NCBI RefSeq assembly: GCF_003944765.1
Contig: NZ_RWIU01000011.1
Coordinates: 35,026 to 99,025 of the forward strand
Direction of reading: 5' to 3'
DNA: 64,000 nucleotides
Origin: Hymenobacter perfusus
Lineage (GTDB): Bacteria; Bacteroidota; Bacteroidia; Cytophagales; Hymenobacteraceae
Below, piece by piece: positions 15,230-23,581 of this stretch. The notes below the pieces were generated by a model, which saw only the letters and a list, made by a program, of their open reading frames with translations, was not told where the DNA came from and made no database searches. Position 1 is the stretch's first letter; each line of letters opens with the position of its first letter. The position numbers were made by a program, and so were the translations under genes.

Positions 15230-15315
15230 CTGTTCCCGCAGTAGGCGCTTCAACCTTTGCCTGGAATCGGGGGTATAGAAAGCTTTACGCATTCGGCAAC
15301 CTTAACCCTCTTACT

Positions 15316-15645
15316 ATGAACCCAAAACACCAATCCCTGCTCGACGCCCTGAACGCCTGCGTTGCGGCCTGTGAAAACTGTGCCTCGGCCTGCCTGCAGG
15401 AAGACGACGTGAAGATGATGGCGCCCTGCATCGCCCTCGACCGGGACTGCGCCGACATCTGCGCCCTGACCGCGCGCCTGCTGGCCCGCGGCTCGGCCCA
15501 CGCCCAGCACCTGCTGCGCGAATGCGCCGAAATCTGCCGCCTCTGCGGGGACGAGTGCGCCAAGCACGAGCATGAGCACTGCCAAACGTGCGCCGCCGCC
15601 TGCCGCCGCTGCGAAGAAGCCTGCCGCCAGGGGATAGCCGCGTAA
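15316..15645 (+). CDS. Four-helix bundle copper-storage protein (Csp3-like), copy 1
   Basis: A 109-residue protein with 16 cysteines arranged as repeated CxxxC pairs along four helices (Cys 15, 19, 22, 26, 38, 45, 49, 70, 74, 77, 81, 89, 92, 96, 99, 103). This is the pattern of Csp proteins, which hold many Cu(I) ions in the core of the bundle. There is no signal peptide, so it is cytosolic like Csp3. A close paralogue is at 57300 in the copper island. Start ATG at 15316 is preferred; a longer upstream frame overlaps the channel gene. About 85 bases separate it from that gene. Confidence 0.88.
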   Translation: MNPKHQSLLDALNACVAACENCASACLQEDDVKMMAPCIALDRDCADICALTARLLARGSAHAQHLLRECAEICRLCGDECAKHEHEHCQTCAAACRRCEEACRQGIAA

Positions 15646-15671
15646 GGGGGCCTTGTCCGTGTTCTTCCCGC

Positions 15672-15693
15672 GCCGGGGCCGCCTGGCCCCGGC
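15672..15693. other. GC-rich hairpin after csp copy 1
   Basis: Arms GCCGGGGCC (15672-15680) and GGCCCCGGC (15685-15693), loop GCCT. There is no T run, so it may slow or end transcription or protect the 3' end rather than be a canonical terminator. Confidence 0.45.
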
Positions 15694-15733
15694 CTGTTGC
15701 GGCTCCACTTACTGCTCCACCTAACCCCCTCAG

Positions 15734-16693
15734 ATGGATTTTTCCCTTGCCTGGCAGAAGCTCCACCAGATTGGCCGCGACCTGATGCTGGCCCTGCCCA
15801 ACATCGTCTTCGGCCTGGTGGTCTTTCTGGGGTTTCTGCTGCTGGCCCGCGGCGTGCGCGCCCTGGTGCAGCGCATCACGCGCAGCAAAAACAGCAGCCA
15901 CAACCTGCCCCTGCTGCTGAGCCGGCTGGCCTACGTGGCCACGCTCATCCTGGGGGTGCTGGTGACGGTCACCATCGTGCTGCCGGGCTTTACCCCGGCG
16001 AGTCTGGTGAGTGCGCTGGGCGTGGGCGGCATTGCCATCGGCTTTGCCTTCAAGGACATCTTCCAGAATTTTCTGGCCGGCATTCTGCTGCTCTTCACCG
16101 AGCCCTTCCGCATCGGCGACCAGATTAAGTACAAGGACTTCGAGGGCACGGTGGAAGACATCCAGACCCGGGCCACCAGCATCAAAACCTACGACGGGCG
16201 CCGCGTCATCATTCCCAACGCGGAGCTGTTCACCAACGCCGTGACCGTGAATACGGCCTACGACAAGCGCCGCCTGCAGTACGATGTGGGCATTGGCTAC
16301 GGCGACGACATTGCCCGGGCCCGGGACCTGATGCTGGAGGCCATGCGCGCCGTGCCCGGCGTGCTCCAAGACCCCGCGCCGGAAGCGCTGGTGATGGACC
16401 TAGCCGAAAGCTCGGTGAATATCCGGGCGCGTTGGTGGGTGGACCCGCCCCGGCAGGCCGACATCCTCGATGCCCAGGACAAGGTGCTGGAAGCCATCAA
16501 GAACAAGCTCTCTGAGCATGGCATTGACCTGCCCTTTCCTACCCGGCAGATTCTCTTCCACGACCAGACCGAAGCCACTGACGGCGACCGACGCCAACAG
16601 CGTGAGGGCTGGCCGGCGGGGTCTGGCGACGTGCCACCAGCCCGGGCGGCCGCACGCGGCACCGAGCCCCCGGCGGAAAGCCCTTCCGCATAG
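15734..16693 (+). CDS. Mechanosensitive channel, MscS family (1)
   Basis: A 319-residue small-conductance mechanosensitive channel. Three N-terminal membrane segments precede the pore helix VSALGVGGIAIGFAFKDIFQNFLAG-like region (about residues 95-118), then the beta domain FRIGDQIKYKDFEGTVEDI (about 126-144) and the mixed C-terminal domain with IPNAELFTN. It opens under membrane tension to release solutes in hypo-osmotic shock. The last 45 residues are a polar, Pro/Arg-rich tail absent from the two other MscS proteins here. Stand-alone gene between csp and a small STAS-like gene. Confidence 0.9.
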   Translation: MDFSLAWQKLHQIGRDLMLALPNIVFGLVVFLGFLLLARGVRALVQRITRSKNSSHNLPLLLSRLAYVATLILGVLVTVTIVLPGFTPASLVSALGVGGIAIGFAFKDIFQNFLAGILLLFTEPFRIGDQIKYKDFEGTVEDIQTRATSIKTYDGRRVIIPNAELFTNAVTVNTAYDKRRLQYDVGIGYGDDIARARDLMLEAMRAVPGVLQDPAPEALVMDLAESSVNIRARWWVDPPRQADILDAQDKVLEAIKNKLSEHGIDLPFPTRQILFHDQTEATDGDRRQQREGWPAGSGDVPPARAAARGTEPPAESPSA

Positions 16694-16766
16694 CCGGGGG
16701 AGAGGCAGTTTTCGACCGTGTCGGCGGTCTACCCGTAAGGGAATCGTTTCGACTTAGCGTATTGGC

Positions 16767-17174
16767 GTGGTTCCGACTCGTTTCTATTTTTCCAATGCCG
16801 TGGGCGCGGTTGATTATGTGCCCCGGACCTACGTGTACCTGCACTGGACGGGGGCGCCGCTGACCAGCGTCGAGTTTCGGGCCTTGTACGTGCACGTTCG
16901 CAACCTCTTGCAGCGCCACCAGTTGAAGGCCATTCTAGCCGACCACCAGGCCATGCCCGAAGCACCCGACGAAGCTGACCGGGCGTGGCTCCTGGAGCAG
17001 TGGCTCCCGGAGACGATGGTCGAAACCTCCCTGGCCCGCTACGCCGTGCTGCCCACCCCCGACCCGGGCCACCGCCTGCACACGGAAAAGGTGCTCGACG
17101 GCTTGCAGCGGCACCTGCAGGTAGCCGTATTCGACGACCTGGACCAGGCCAGCGCCTGGCTCCAAGACGCGTAG
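16767..17174 (+). CDS. Hypothetical STAS/SpoIIAA-like protein
   Basis: A 135-residue soluble protein. The alternation YVYLHWTGAPLTSVEFRALY, LKAILADHQAMP and WLPETMVETSLARYAVL fits an alpha/beta STAS-like fold, but I cannot assign a family with certainty. The only workable start is GTG at 16767 (MVPTRFYFSN); no ATG is in frame nearby and a stop lies at 16755. It has a spacer of about 70 bases after the MscS gene and converges with the DUF2254 gene, which ends 11 bases downstream on the other strand. Confidence 0.6.
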   Translation: MVPTRFYFSNAVGAVDYVPRTYVYLHWTGAPLTSVEFRALYVHVRNLLQRHQLKAILADHQAMPEAPDEADRAWLLEQWLPETMVETSLARYAVLPTPDPGHRLHTEKVLDGLQRHLQVAVFDDLDQASAWLQDA

Positions 17175-17184
17175 GGTATTTCCA

Positions 17185-18534
17185 CTACTCTTTTTTCTCC
17201 GTCCCATCTCCGGCCCCAAAGGCCGCCTCTGCTTCCGCCAGCCGCTGGCGCACCTGCTCCCGCTCGTAGCCAGTGGGCAGGGTGCGCCGGGCCGCTTCGG
17301 CAATCAGGTCGGCCTGCTGGCGCAGGGCCTGGTGCCGGACCGGGGCCTGGGTGCGCTGGCCGATGGTGGCCAGGGCCGTGAGCAGGCGCAGGTACACGGC
17401 CGCATTGCCGTCGGCGCTGCCGCGTATCTGGTCGAAGGCCGTGGCCAGGTAGCCGCCAAAGGTGGGGCGCACGGCAATAACGCGGACCCGCTCGTGGTCG
17501 GTGCGCCAGGGCTGCTCGAAGCGTCGGTCGGCCAGCTGCGCCAGCAGGGCGCTCAAGTGGTCGATGCCGATGATGGCCGTGGTGGTGTCGTTGATGCCCG
17601 GCGAGAGAGCCTTGAGGGCAATGTCCACCAGCTGTCGCAAGCCAAAGCCGGCGTCCTGCTCAATGGTCCGCTGGCTACCCAGGCTGAAGCAGTTGTTGAG
17701 CTGTTGAATTAGCTCTTCGGTCAGCGTGATAGGTAGCTGCTCGTACCGTGCCACGCTGGCCAGGGCCGCCCCTTGGGCCACGAACCCGCCCATGCCGTGC
17801 TCCAGCCGCACCACGCCCCCGAGCTGGCACGCCAGCGCGAGCAGGGCTTCTTCGTTCAGGCTTTGCACGTAGCCGGTGGCCCCGGCCGGTACCGGCTGCC
17901 AGTGCAGCTGGCCGGCTTGCCGGAGCAGCTCCTGCGCTTGCGCCGGGTCGGCTTCCTCGCCAAACTCCTCGGGAAACAGCCGGGTAATGGCCGCCTGGGT
18001 TTCCTCGGTGGCGTGGCGGATGATGGTGGAGGCTTGTATGGCCGTGGCCATGTGGTGGATGAAGAATATCAGCACCCCGATGCTGACCAACGCCAGCACC
18101 AAGCCCATGAGCACGGCCAGCGAGGGAATGAAGCGGCCTTCGTCGCCGCCCCGAATGGTGCGCAGCACGATCAGGCAGTACACGAAGATGCTGACGAAGA
18201 AGCCCAGCACGAGCTGGTTGGCCCGGTCGCGCATGAAGTTGCGCAGCACCCGGGAGGTGTACTGGCTCGACACCTGCGCCAGCGTGCTTAGTGTAAGCGA
18301 GAAGATGAGGGCGGCCACCGTGACCATGGAGCCGGCGATGGCCGTGAGCATGCCCCGGGCCCCGTCGGAGCCGGCTCCGAACAGCAGCGGGTAATCCGGC
18401 ACCCAGTCGTGGCGGATGCCGGCGTCGAGAAACACCAGCGCGAAGGCCAGCCCGATGGCGCCGGCCACCATCAGGGTGGGTACAAACCAGAGGCTGGCGT
18501 TTACGTTCTGCCACAGGGCGCGGAGTCGGTGCAT
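17185..18534 (-). CDS. DUF2254 family membrane protein
   Basis: A 449-residue inner-membrane protein. Four hydrophobic segments lie at about 17-37, 62-84, 108-127 and 137-159, and are followed by a large soluble C-terminal part. The stretch SMVTVAALIFSLTLSTLAQV followed by SSQYTSRVLRNFMRD is the conserved core of DUF2254. Function is unknown; its frequent presence near transporters suggests a role in membrane or ion homeostasis. It starts 20 bases downstream of the antiporter stop on the same strand, so the two form an operon. Confidence 0.85.
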   Translation of the reverse strand: MHRLRALWQNVNASLWFVPTLMVAGAIGLAFALVFLDAGIRHDWVPDYPLLFGAGSDGARGMLTAIAGSMVTVAALIFSLTLSTLAQVSSQYTSRVLRNFMRDRANQLVLGFFVSIFVYCLIVLRTIRGGDEGRFIPSLAVLMGLVLALVSIGVLIFFIHHMATAIQASTIIRHATEETQAAITRLFPEEFGEEADPAQAQELLRQAGQLHWQPVPAGATGYVQSLNEEALLALACQLGGVVRLEHGMGGFVAQGAALASVARYEQLPITLTEELIQQLNNCFSLGSQRTIEQDAGFGLRQLVDIALKALSPGINDTTTAIIGIDHLSALLAQLADRRFEQPWRTDHERVRVIAVRPTFGGYLATAFDQIRGSADGNAAVYLRLLTALATIGQRTQAPVRHQALRQQADLIAEAARRTLPTGYEREQVRQRLAEAEAAFGAGDGTEKKE

Positions 18535-18554
18535 GGGAAGCGGGTTACAAGCAG

Positions 18555-19817
18555 TTAATGGTCGGCGGGAGCCTCGCCGGTGCTCAGGCCCAGCCGCTTG
18601 ACCAGCGGCCCGATAGTGAGGCCCTGCCCGATGATGCTGAATACCACTACCACGTAGGTGATGCCCACCAGCAAGTCGCGGGGCATGGACTCGGGCAAGG
18701 ACAAGGCCAGTGCCACGGAAATGCCGCCCCGCAGCCCGCCCCAGGTCAAGACCCGCAGCGTGGCGCGGTCGAAGGGATAGTAGCGCCGCAGCAAGCCCAG
18801 CGGCAGCGCCACCGATACCCAGCGGGCCAGCAGCACCACCCCGATGGCCACCAGGCCCACGAGCAGGGTGGTGCGGCTGATGTCGAGCACGAGCATTTCC
18901 AGCCCAATGAGCACGAAGAGAATGGCGTTGAGAATCTCGTCGAGCAGTTCCCAGAACTTGTCCAGGTACTCGCGCGTCAGGTCCGACATGCCCAGCTCCC
19001 GGCCCTGGTCGCCCACAATGAGCCCCGCCACCACCATGGCCAGCGGGCCGGAGGTGTGCAGCTGCGCGGCCAGGGCCGTGCCGCCCATCACCAGGGCCAG
19101 GGTTATCATCACCTCCACCTGGTAGTGGTCGATGCTGCGCAGGGCCCAGAAGCCGGCGTACCCCAGGGCCGCGCCCAGGGCTACGCCGCCCACGGCTTCG
19201 TGCAGAAACAGCTGGCCAATGGCGGCGGGCGTGGCCTGCCCGGTCCCGAACTGGGCAATCTGGTACAAGCTCACGAACACCACCACGGCAATACCGTCGT
19301 TAAACAGCGACTCGCCCACGATGCGGATTTCCAGCCGCGGGTCGATGCGCGCCTCCTTGAGAATGCCCAGCACGGCGATGGGGTCGGTGGGGGAGATGAG
19401 GGCCCCGAACAGCAGGCAGTAGATGAAGTCGGTGGGCAGACCGAACAGCGGCAGCAAGTAGTAAAAGGCCGTGCCGACCAAGCCGGTGGAGAGCAGAGTG
19501 CCGGCGGTGGCCAGAGCCCCCACGGCCACGCCTTCTTTGCCCAGGGCCCGCAGGTCGACGTGCAGGGAGCCGGCAAAGAGCAGAAAGCTCAGCATGACCT
19601 GCATGAGTACCGTGTGGAAGTCAATGCCGCGCACCAGCTCGCCGGCGGTCAGCACCCAGTCGACACCCAGCTTACCCAGCCCGATGGCCAGCAGCGAAGT
19701 CACCAGGGCCAGCACCATCAGCCCGATGGTGCCGGGCAACCGGAGGAAGCGGTGGTTGACGTAGCCGAATACGGCGGCAATGACGATGAGCAGCGCCAGG
19801 GTATTGTATAATTCCAT
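18555..19817 (-). CDS. CPA1-family cation:proton antiporter (NhaP/NHE-like)
   Basis: A 420-residue polytopic protein with about 12 membrane segments. Signature motifs are SPTDPIAVLG (142-151) and GESLFNDGIAVVVF (168-181), where the Asp/Asn pair is the ion-binding site, and a C-terminal GGLRGGISVALALSLP. It exchanges Na+ or K+ for H+ across the inner membrane. First gene of a two-gene operon with the DUF2254 protein. The starting ATG (MELYNTLALL) is clear. Ion preference cannot be read from the sequence. Confidence 0.92.
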   Translation of the reverse strand: MELYNTLALLIVIAAVFGYVNHRFLRLPGTIGLMVLALVTSLLAIGLGKLGVDWVLTAGELVRGIDFHTVLMQVMLSFLLFAGSLHVDLRALGKEGVAVGALATAGTLLSTGLVGTAFYYLLPLFGLPTDFIYCLLFGALISPTDPIAVLGILKEARIDPRLEIRIVGESLFNDGIAVVVFVSLYQIAQFGTGQATPAAIGQLFLHEAVGGVALGAALGYAGFWALRSIDHYQVEVMITLALVMGGTALAAQLHTSGPLAMVVAGLIVGDQGRELGMSDLTREYLDKFWELLDEILNAILFVLIGLEMLVLDISRTTLLVGLVAIGVVLLARWVSVALPLGLLRRYYPFDRATLRVLTWGGLRGGISVALALSLPESMPRDLLVGITYVVVVFSIIGQGLTIGPLVKRLGLSTGEAPADH

Positions 19818-20107
19818 CGAGAGGCCAGAGGCGGGTTAAGGTAGGGTAGACGCGGAACAGCCGAGCTTGGTTGACGCAGGCGCCTTCTCAAGCACAGACC
19901 GGCGGCGCTACTTCCGGCAAACCTACTCCTTTCCGGGACCGGGATGCCAGCCGGGCCGGCCTATCCTTTTGCCACTGTTCCCCTGCGCGGTGCAGGTTGT
20001 GCGTCAGAATGGGTTCAGGGCTGGTTTCCTGCCCGGGCTACGGCCGCGCTTTACGGCTTCCTTTCGACCTGGACCGTATGCAGCGCATCCACTCGTATTA
20101 CCCTCGT

Positions 20108-21481
20108 ATGAACGTGCGCTTTCTGGTCTGGCTCCGCCAGCGCTTTGACCTTTCCCACGACATGGCCGACCCGGCCCACATCGTGGCCGGCGTGGAAGAG
20201 GGCATTGCCTTCCGCGGCACCAACCTGTGGGTGCTCATCTTCGCCATCCTGGTGGCCTCGGTGGGGCTCAACGTCAACTCCACGGCCGTCATCATCGGGG
20301 CCATGCTCATATCCCCGCTCATGGGCCCCATCGTGGGCATCGGCTTCGGGGCGGCAACGGCCGAGGTAGATTTAGTGCGGCGGGGCCTGAAAAACCTGTT
20401 CATTGCCGCCGGCATCAGCCTGCTGGTCTCAGCCCTGTACTTCCGGCTCACGCCCCTCACCGACGCGGGCTCCGAGCTGCTGGCCCGCACCCAGCCCACC
20501 ACCTGGGACGTGCTCATCGCCCTGTTCGGCGGGGCCGCCGGGGCCGTGGGCCTCACCCGCCGCTCGCGGGGCAACACCGTGCCGGGTGTAGCCATTGCCA
20601 CGGCCCTGATGCCGCCGCTGTGCACGGCCGGCTACGGGCTGGCCACGGCGCACTGGAGCTACTTGTTCGGAGCGCTGTACCTGTTTTTCATCAACAGCGT
20701 GTTCATCAGCCTGGCCACCTTTCTGGTGGCCCGCATCCTGCCGCTGCCGCACCACACCTTTGTCAGCCGCCAGCGGGCCCGCCGGGTGCAGCTCTCTATT
20801 TGGGCTGTGGCCCTGCTCACGGGCATCCCCAGCGTGTACCTGGCTTCGCGCATCGTGCAGCGCACCGTGTTTGCCCATAACGCCCAGCAGTTCGTCGATG
20901 AGCAGTTCAACCAGCAGCCGGGCACCTACGTCGTTACGCGCCGCATTGAGGCCGACACGCGCACCATCAACGTGCTGCTGGCCGGGCAGCGCCTCACGCG
21001 GGCGCAGCTGCGCGAGGCCCGGCAGCAGTTGGCCCGCTACCGCCTGCCCCAGGCCCAGCTCACCGTGCGTCAGGGCCTGGCCCAGCTGGACTCGGCCGAT
21101 GCCCAGACCATGCGTACCAGCCTGCTCGAAGACGTGCGCAGCCGCAACGAACAGACCCTGGCCGGCTACGATGCCCGCCTGGCCCAGCTCCAGCAAGTCC
21201 TCACCCAGCCCGACAACCCCGCCCTGACCGGCCTGCCCGCCGCGCCGGCCCTGCTGCGAGAAGTGCAGGCCGAGCACCCCGCCGTGCGCCAGCTGGGTTT
21301 GAGCCGCGTGGTGCGCCCGGCCGCCGATTCGCTCCGGGCCGATACCACCGTCGTCGTATCGGTACGCACCGCACGGCCCCTGCCGGCGGCCGAGCAGCAG
21401 CGCCTGCGCCAGTGGCTCAGCGTGCGCGCCGGCAGCCAGCACCCCGTGCAGCTGCTGTTGGAAGAGTCGCCCCGGCGCTGA
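20108..21481 (+). CDS. DUF389 family membrane protein
   Basis: A 457-residue protein (from the ATG at 20108, MNVRFLVWLRQRFDL); ATG at 20078 is possible, and the open frame up to 19871 looks non-coding. Five or six hydrophobic segments follow, with the DUF389 core STAVIIGAMLISPLMGPIVG and NTVPGVAIATALMPPLCTAG. The last 170 residues are soluble with a polar Gln/Arg-rich region. Function unknown; often considered a transporter-like family. It is transcribed divergently from the antiporter gene. Confidence 0.85.
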   Translation: MNVRFLVWLRQRFDLSHDMADPAHIVAGVEEGIAFRGTNLWVLIFAILVASVGLNVNSTAVIIGAMLISPLMGPIVGIGFGAATAEVDLVRRGLKNLFIAAGISLLVSALYFRLTPLTDAGSELLARTQPTTWDVLIALFGGAAGAVGLTRRSRGNTVPGVAIATALMPPLCTAGYGLATAHWSYLFGALYLFFINSVFISLATFLVARILPLPHHTFVSRQRARRVQLSIWAVALLTGIPSVYLASRIVQRTVFAHNAQQFVDEQFNQQPGTYVVTRRIEADTRTINVLLAGQRLTRAQLREARQQLARYRLPQAQLTVRQGLAQLDSADAQTMRTSLLEDVRSRNEQTLAGYDARLAQLQQVLTQPDNPALTGLPAAPALLREVQAEHPAVRQLGLSRVVRPAADSLRADTTVVVSVRTARPLPAAEQQRLRQWLSVRAGSQHPVQLLLEESPRR

Positions 21482-21644
21482 AGCTATTAGCTAGACGTAC
21501 TTTGGATGCGGGCACTAGTTATGGCTGCTGGGAATGACAACAAAAGCATACTGGCGGCCGATTATTTTCCCAAGGATTACCAGGGTTCTAAGTTCCGGGT
21601 AGATGGGTGAGAGTAATGGATGTCGATTGGAGGCAATTCGTTAC

Positions 21645-21652
21645 TACATTTG
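21645..21652 (+). promoter_or_regulatory. Promoter of the HNH gene
   Basis: TACATTTG is an exact TAnnTTTG match; a TTG lies 15 bases upstream (21627-21629). The gene starts 57 bases downstream at 21710. The rest of 21482-21709 shows no gene. Confidence 0.45.
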
Positions 21653-21709
21653 GATAGCCTCACTCAGAGGCCCTTATAATGTTTATGAGAATCTAATGTT
21701 CACACTTAA

Positions 21710-22453
21710 GTGAAACAAAAAAGAAGGTCGTACTATAATGCAAAATGGTTTGCTTTCTCTGATGCCATTCAAGCCAGAGACAATCACGCTTGCTTAAAAT
21801 GCGGAAGGACCAGCGAAGAAACTATTTTACAAACTCATCATAAAGCATATAAAAAGGGGCTTGAACCTTGGGAATACCCCATGAGTGATTGCATAACCTT
21901 ATGCAAAGGGTGCCATGCCAGGGAACATAATCTGATTGAACCCAATACAGGGTGGACTCTGATTTCTATTGATGACCTGGGCGGATTATATGGTGTTTGC
22001 GAGCGAAAAGGCTGCGGAGCGGAGCTTAGATATGCACACGTTACTTACCATCCACAATGGGGATATAAATCAGTAGGAAGCTCTTGTGTTGAACACCTGA
22101 CCCAAGAAGACCAATATATAAGTCAGGAGGTTTTGAAGATTCTTAAAAGGATAAGTGAGTTTATAGATACCTCAAACTGGGAGTCCAGAGTGTCTAAAAA
22201 TTCCAAAGAATATATTTCTACAACTCATGCCCACCATCAAATTAGGATATACGGGAATAATAATTATTACTCCTTTCAAATTGCGCTGAAGATAAAAGGT
22301 GAAAAATGGTTTGACTTTGGAGATTTTATACAAACAAGGAATAAAAATTTAGACCAAGTAAAGGAAATGGCTTACATAGTACTCAAAGGCTTAATAACAG
22401 AGAATGAAAGTGAAAAAGAATTATTGAGAAACATTTACAAGAAAATCAGATAA
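21710..22453 (+). CDS. HNH endonuclease-like protein
   Basis: A 247-residue protein with an N-terminal HNH domain: CLKCG, then LQTHHKAYKKG, then LCKGCHAREH (Cys pairs bind structural zinc; HH and the last His form the catalytic site). A second Cys-containing segment (CERKGCGAE, SSCVEH) follows, with an unassigned C-terminal half. The start is GTG at 21710; no in-frame ATG precedes it. Codon and base use are strikingly AT-rich compared with all neighbours, which marks a recent acquisition. It could be a homing, restriction-type or phage-defence nuclease. It lies alone between the DUF389 and MscS genes and is closed by a terminator. Confidence 0.78.
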   Translation: MKQKRRSYYNAKWFAFSDAIQARDNHACLKCGRTSEETILQTHHKAYKKGLEPWEYPMSDCITLCKGCHAREHNLIEPNTGWTLISIDDLGGLYGVCERKGCGAELRYAHVTYHPQWGYKSVGSSCVEHLTQEDQYISQEVLKILKRISEFIDTSNWESRVSKNSKEYISTTHAHHQIRIYGNNNYYSFQIALKIKGEKWFDFGDFIQTRNKNLDQVKEMAYIVLKGLITENESEKELLRNIYKKIR

Positions 22454-22525
22454 AATATGCGCACCCATTAGGCTCTTAAACTCGGTTCATGCACCATTCC
22501 TATTGAGCTCCTAGAAAGATACTCC

Positions 22526-22552
22526 AAGCCCCGGCCGCTGCTGGGGCTTTTT
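22526..22552 (+). terminator. Intrinsic terminator after the HNH gene
   Basis: Arms AAGCCCC (22526-22532) and GGGGCTT (22543-22549) followed by TTT. It lies between the AT-rich HNH gene and the MscS gene. Confidence 0.7.
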
Positions 22553-22630
22553 CATGCCGCTCTCACGCCAGGGGACCCAAACCCGCTGCCCGGCCGTAGG
22601 TAAGGATAACCTCCACCATTACCCGGCCGC

Positions 22631-23515
22631 ATGACCGACCTTAACCGCGCCTTTACCTTACTATCGGGCAAGCTCATTCGCTGGATGCAGCAGTTCATTC
22701 TGCTGCTGCCCAACCTGCTCATTGCCCTGCTCATTCTGGTCGTCACCTTCTTTGCCGCGCGGCTGGTGCGCCGGCTCATGGGCAAGGTGCTGCCGCGCAT
22801 GTCGGCCCACGCTACGCTCAACGCCCTGGTAGGCACCTTGGCCTATGTGGCGGTGCTGCTCATCGGCATCTTTTTCACGCTGGAGGTGCTGAGCCTCGAC
22901 AAAACGGTGACTTCGCTGCTGGCCGGCGTGGGCATCATCGGGCTGGCGCTGGGCTTCGCCTTTCAGGACCTGGCGGCCAACTTTATCAGCGGCATCATCA
23001 TCGCCGTGCAGCGGCCCTTCACGGTGGGCGACGTCATCGAAACCGATAAGTACTTCGGCACCATCGAGAGCATCAACCTGCGCACGCTGGATTTGCGTCA
23101 GGTCACCGGTGAGCTGGTACGCGTGCCCAATCGCAAGGTGTTCGAAAGTGCCGTGATTAACTACACCGTCACCACCCGCCGCCGCGTGGACCTGGATTGC
23201 GGCGTAGCCTACGACTCGGACCTGGAGCGGGTGCGCGACGTGGTGCTGGGCAGCCTGCAGGGCTTCCCCAAGCTGCTCACCGACCGGCCGCCGGAGGTGA
23301 TGTTTACCGGCTTCGGCGACAGCGCCATCACCTTCACCCTGCGCTTCTGGATTCCCTACCAGAAGCAGGTCGACTACGTGGGGGCCAAAAGCGAGGCTAT
23401 TATGCGCATCAAGCGAGCGTTTGATGAGGCCGGGATTGTCATCCCCTTCCCCATTCGCACCCTGGACGTGTCGCCGGCGCTGCTAGCGCAGCTGCGACCC
23501 ACGGCGGCCGAGTAG
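22631..23515 (+). CDS. Mechanosensitive channel, MscS family (2)
   Basis: A 294-residue MscS protein close to the minimal family length. Three membrane segments are followed by the pore helix region GVGIIGLALGFAFQDLAANF, the beta domain RPFTVGDVIETDKYFGTIESI and VRVPNRKVFESAVINYT. It should gate in response to membrane tension. The C-terminus ends shortly after the conserved IPFPIRTLDV. It is followed by a third MscS gene 66 bases later on the same strand; the pair probably share a transcript. Confidence 0.91.
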   Translation: MTDLNRAFTLLSGKLIRWMQQFILLLPNLLIALLILVVTFFAARLVRRLMGKVLPRMSAHATLNALVGTLAYVAVLLIGIFFTLEVLSLDKTVTSLLAGVGIIGLALGFAFQDLAANFISGIIIAVQRPFTVGDVIETDKYFGTIESINLRTLDLRQVTGELVRVPNRKVFESAVINYTVTTRRRVDLDCGVAYDSDLERVRDVVLGSLQGFPKLLTDRPPEVMFTGFGDSAITFTLRFWIPYQKQVDYVGAKSEAIMRIKRAFDEAGIVIPFPIRTLDVSPALLAQLRPTAAE

Positions 23516-23581
23516 GGCCGCCGTCTTTTGACCCGAATGCTGGACCAGTCGGGAGGGTTATTTGTTGTACTTTTCCCACTT

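Noticed and set aside
15672..15693. Possible intrinsic terminator after the first csp gene
   Set aside because: Strong hairpin but no T run, so not called a terminator.
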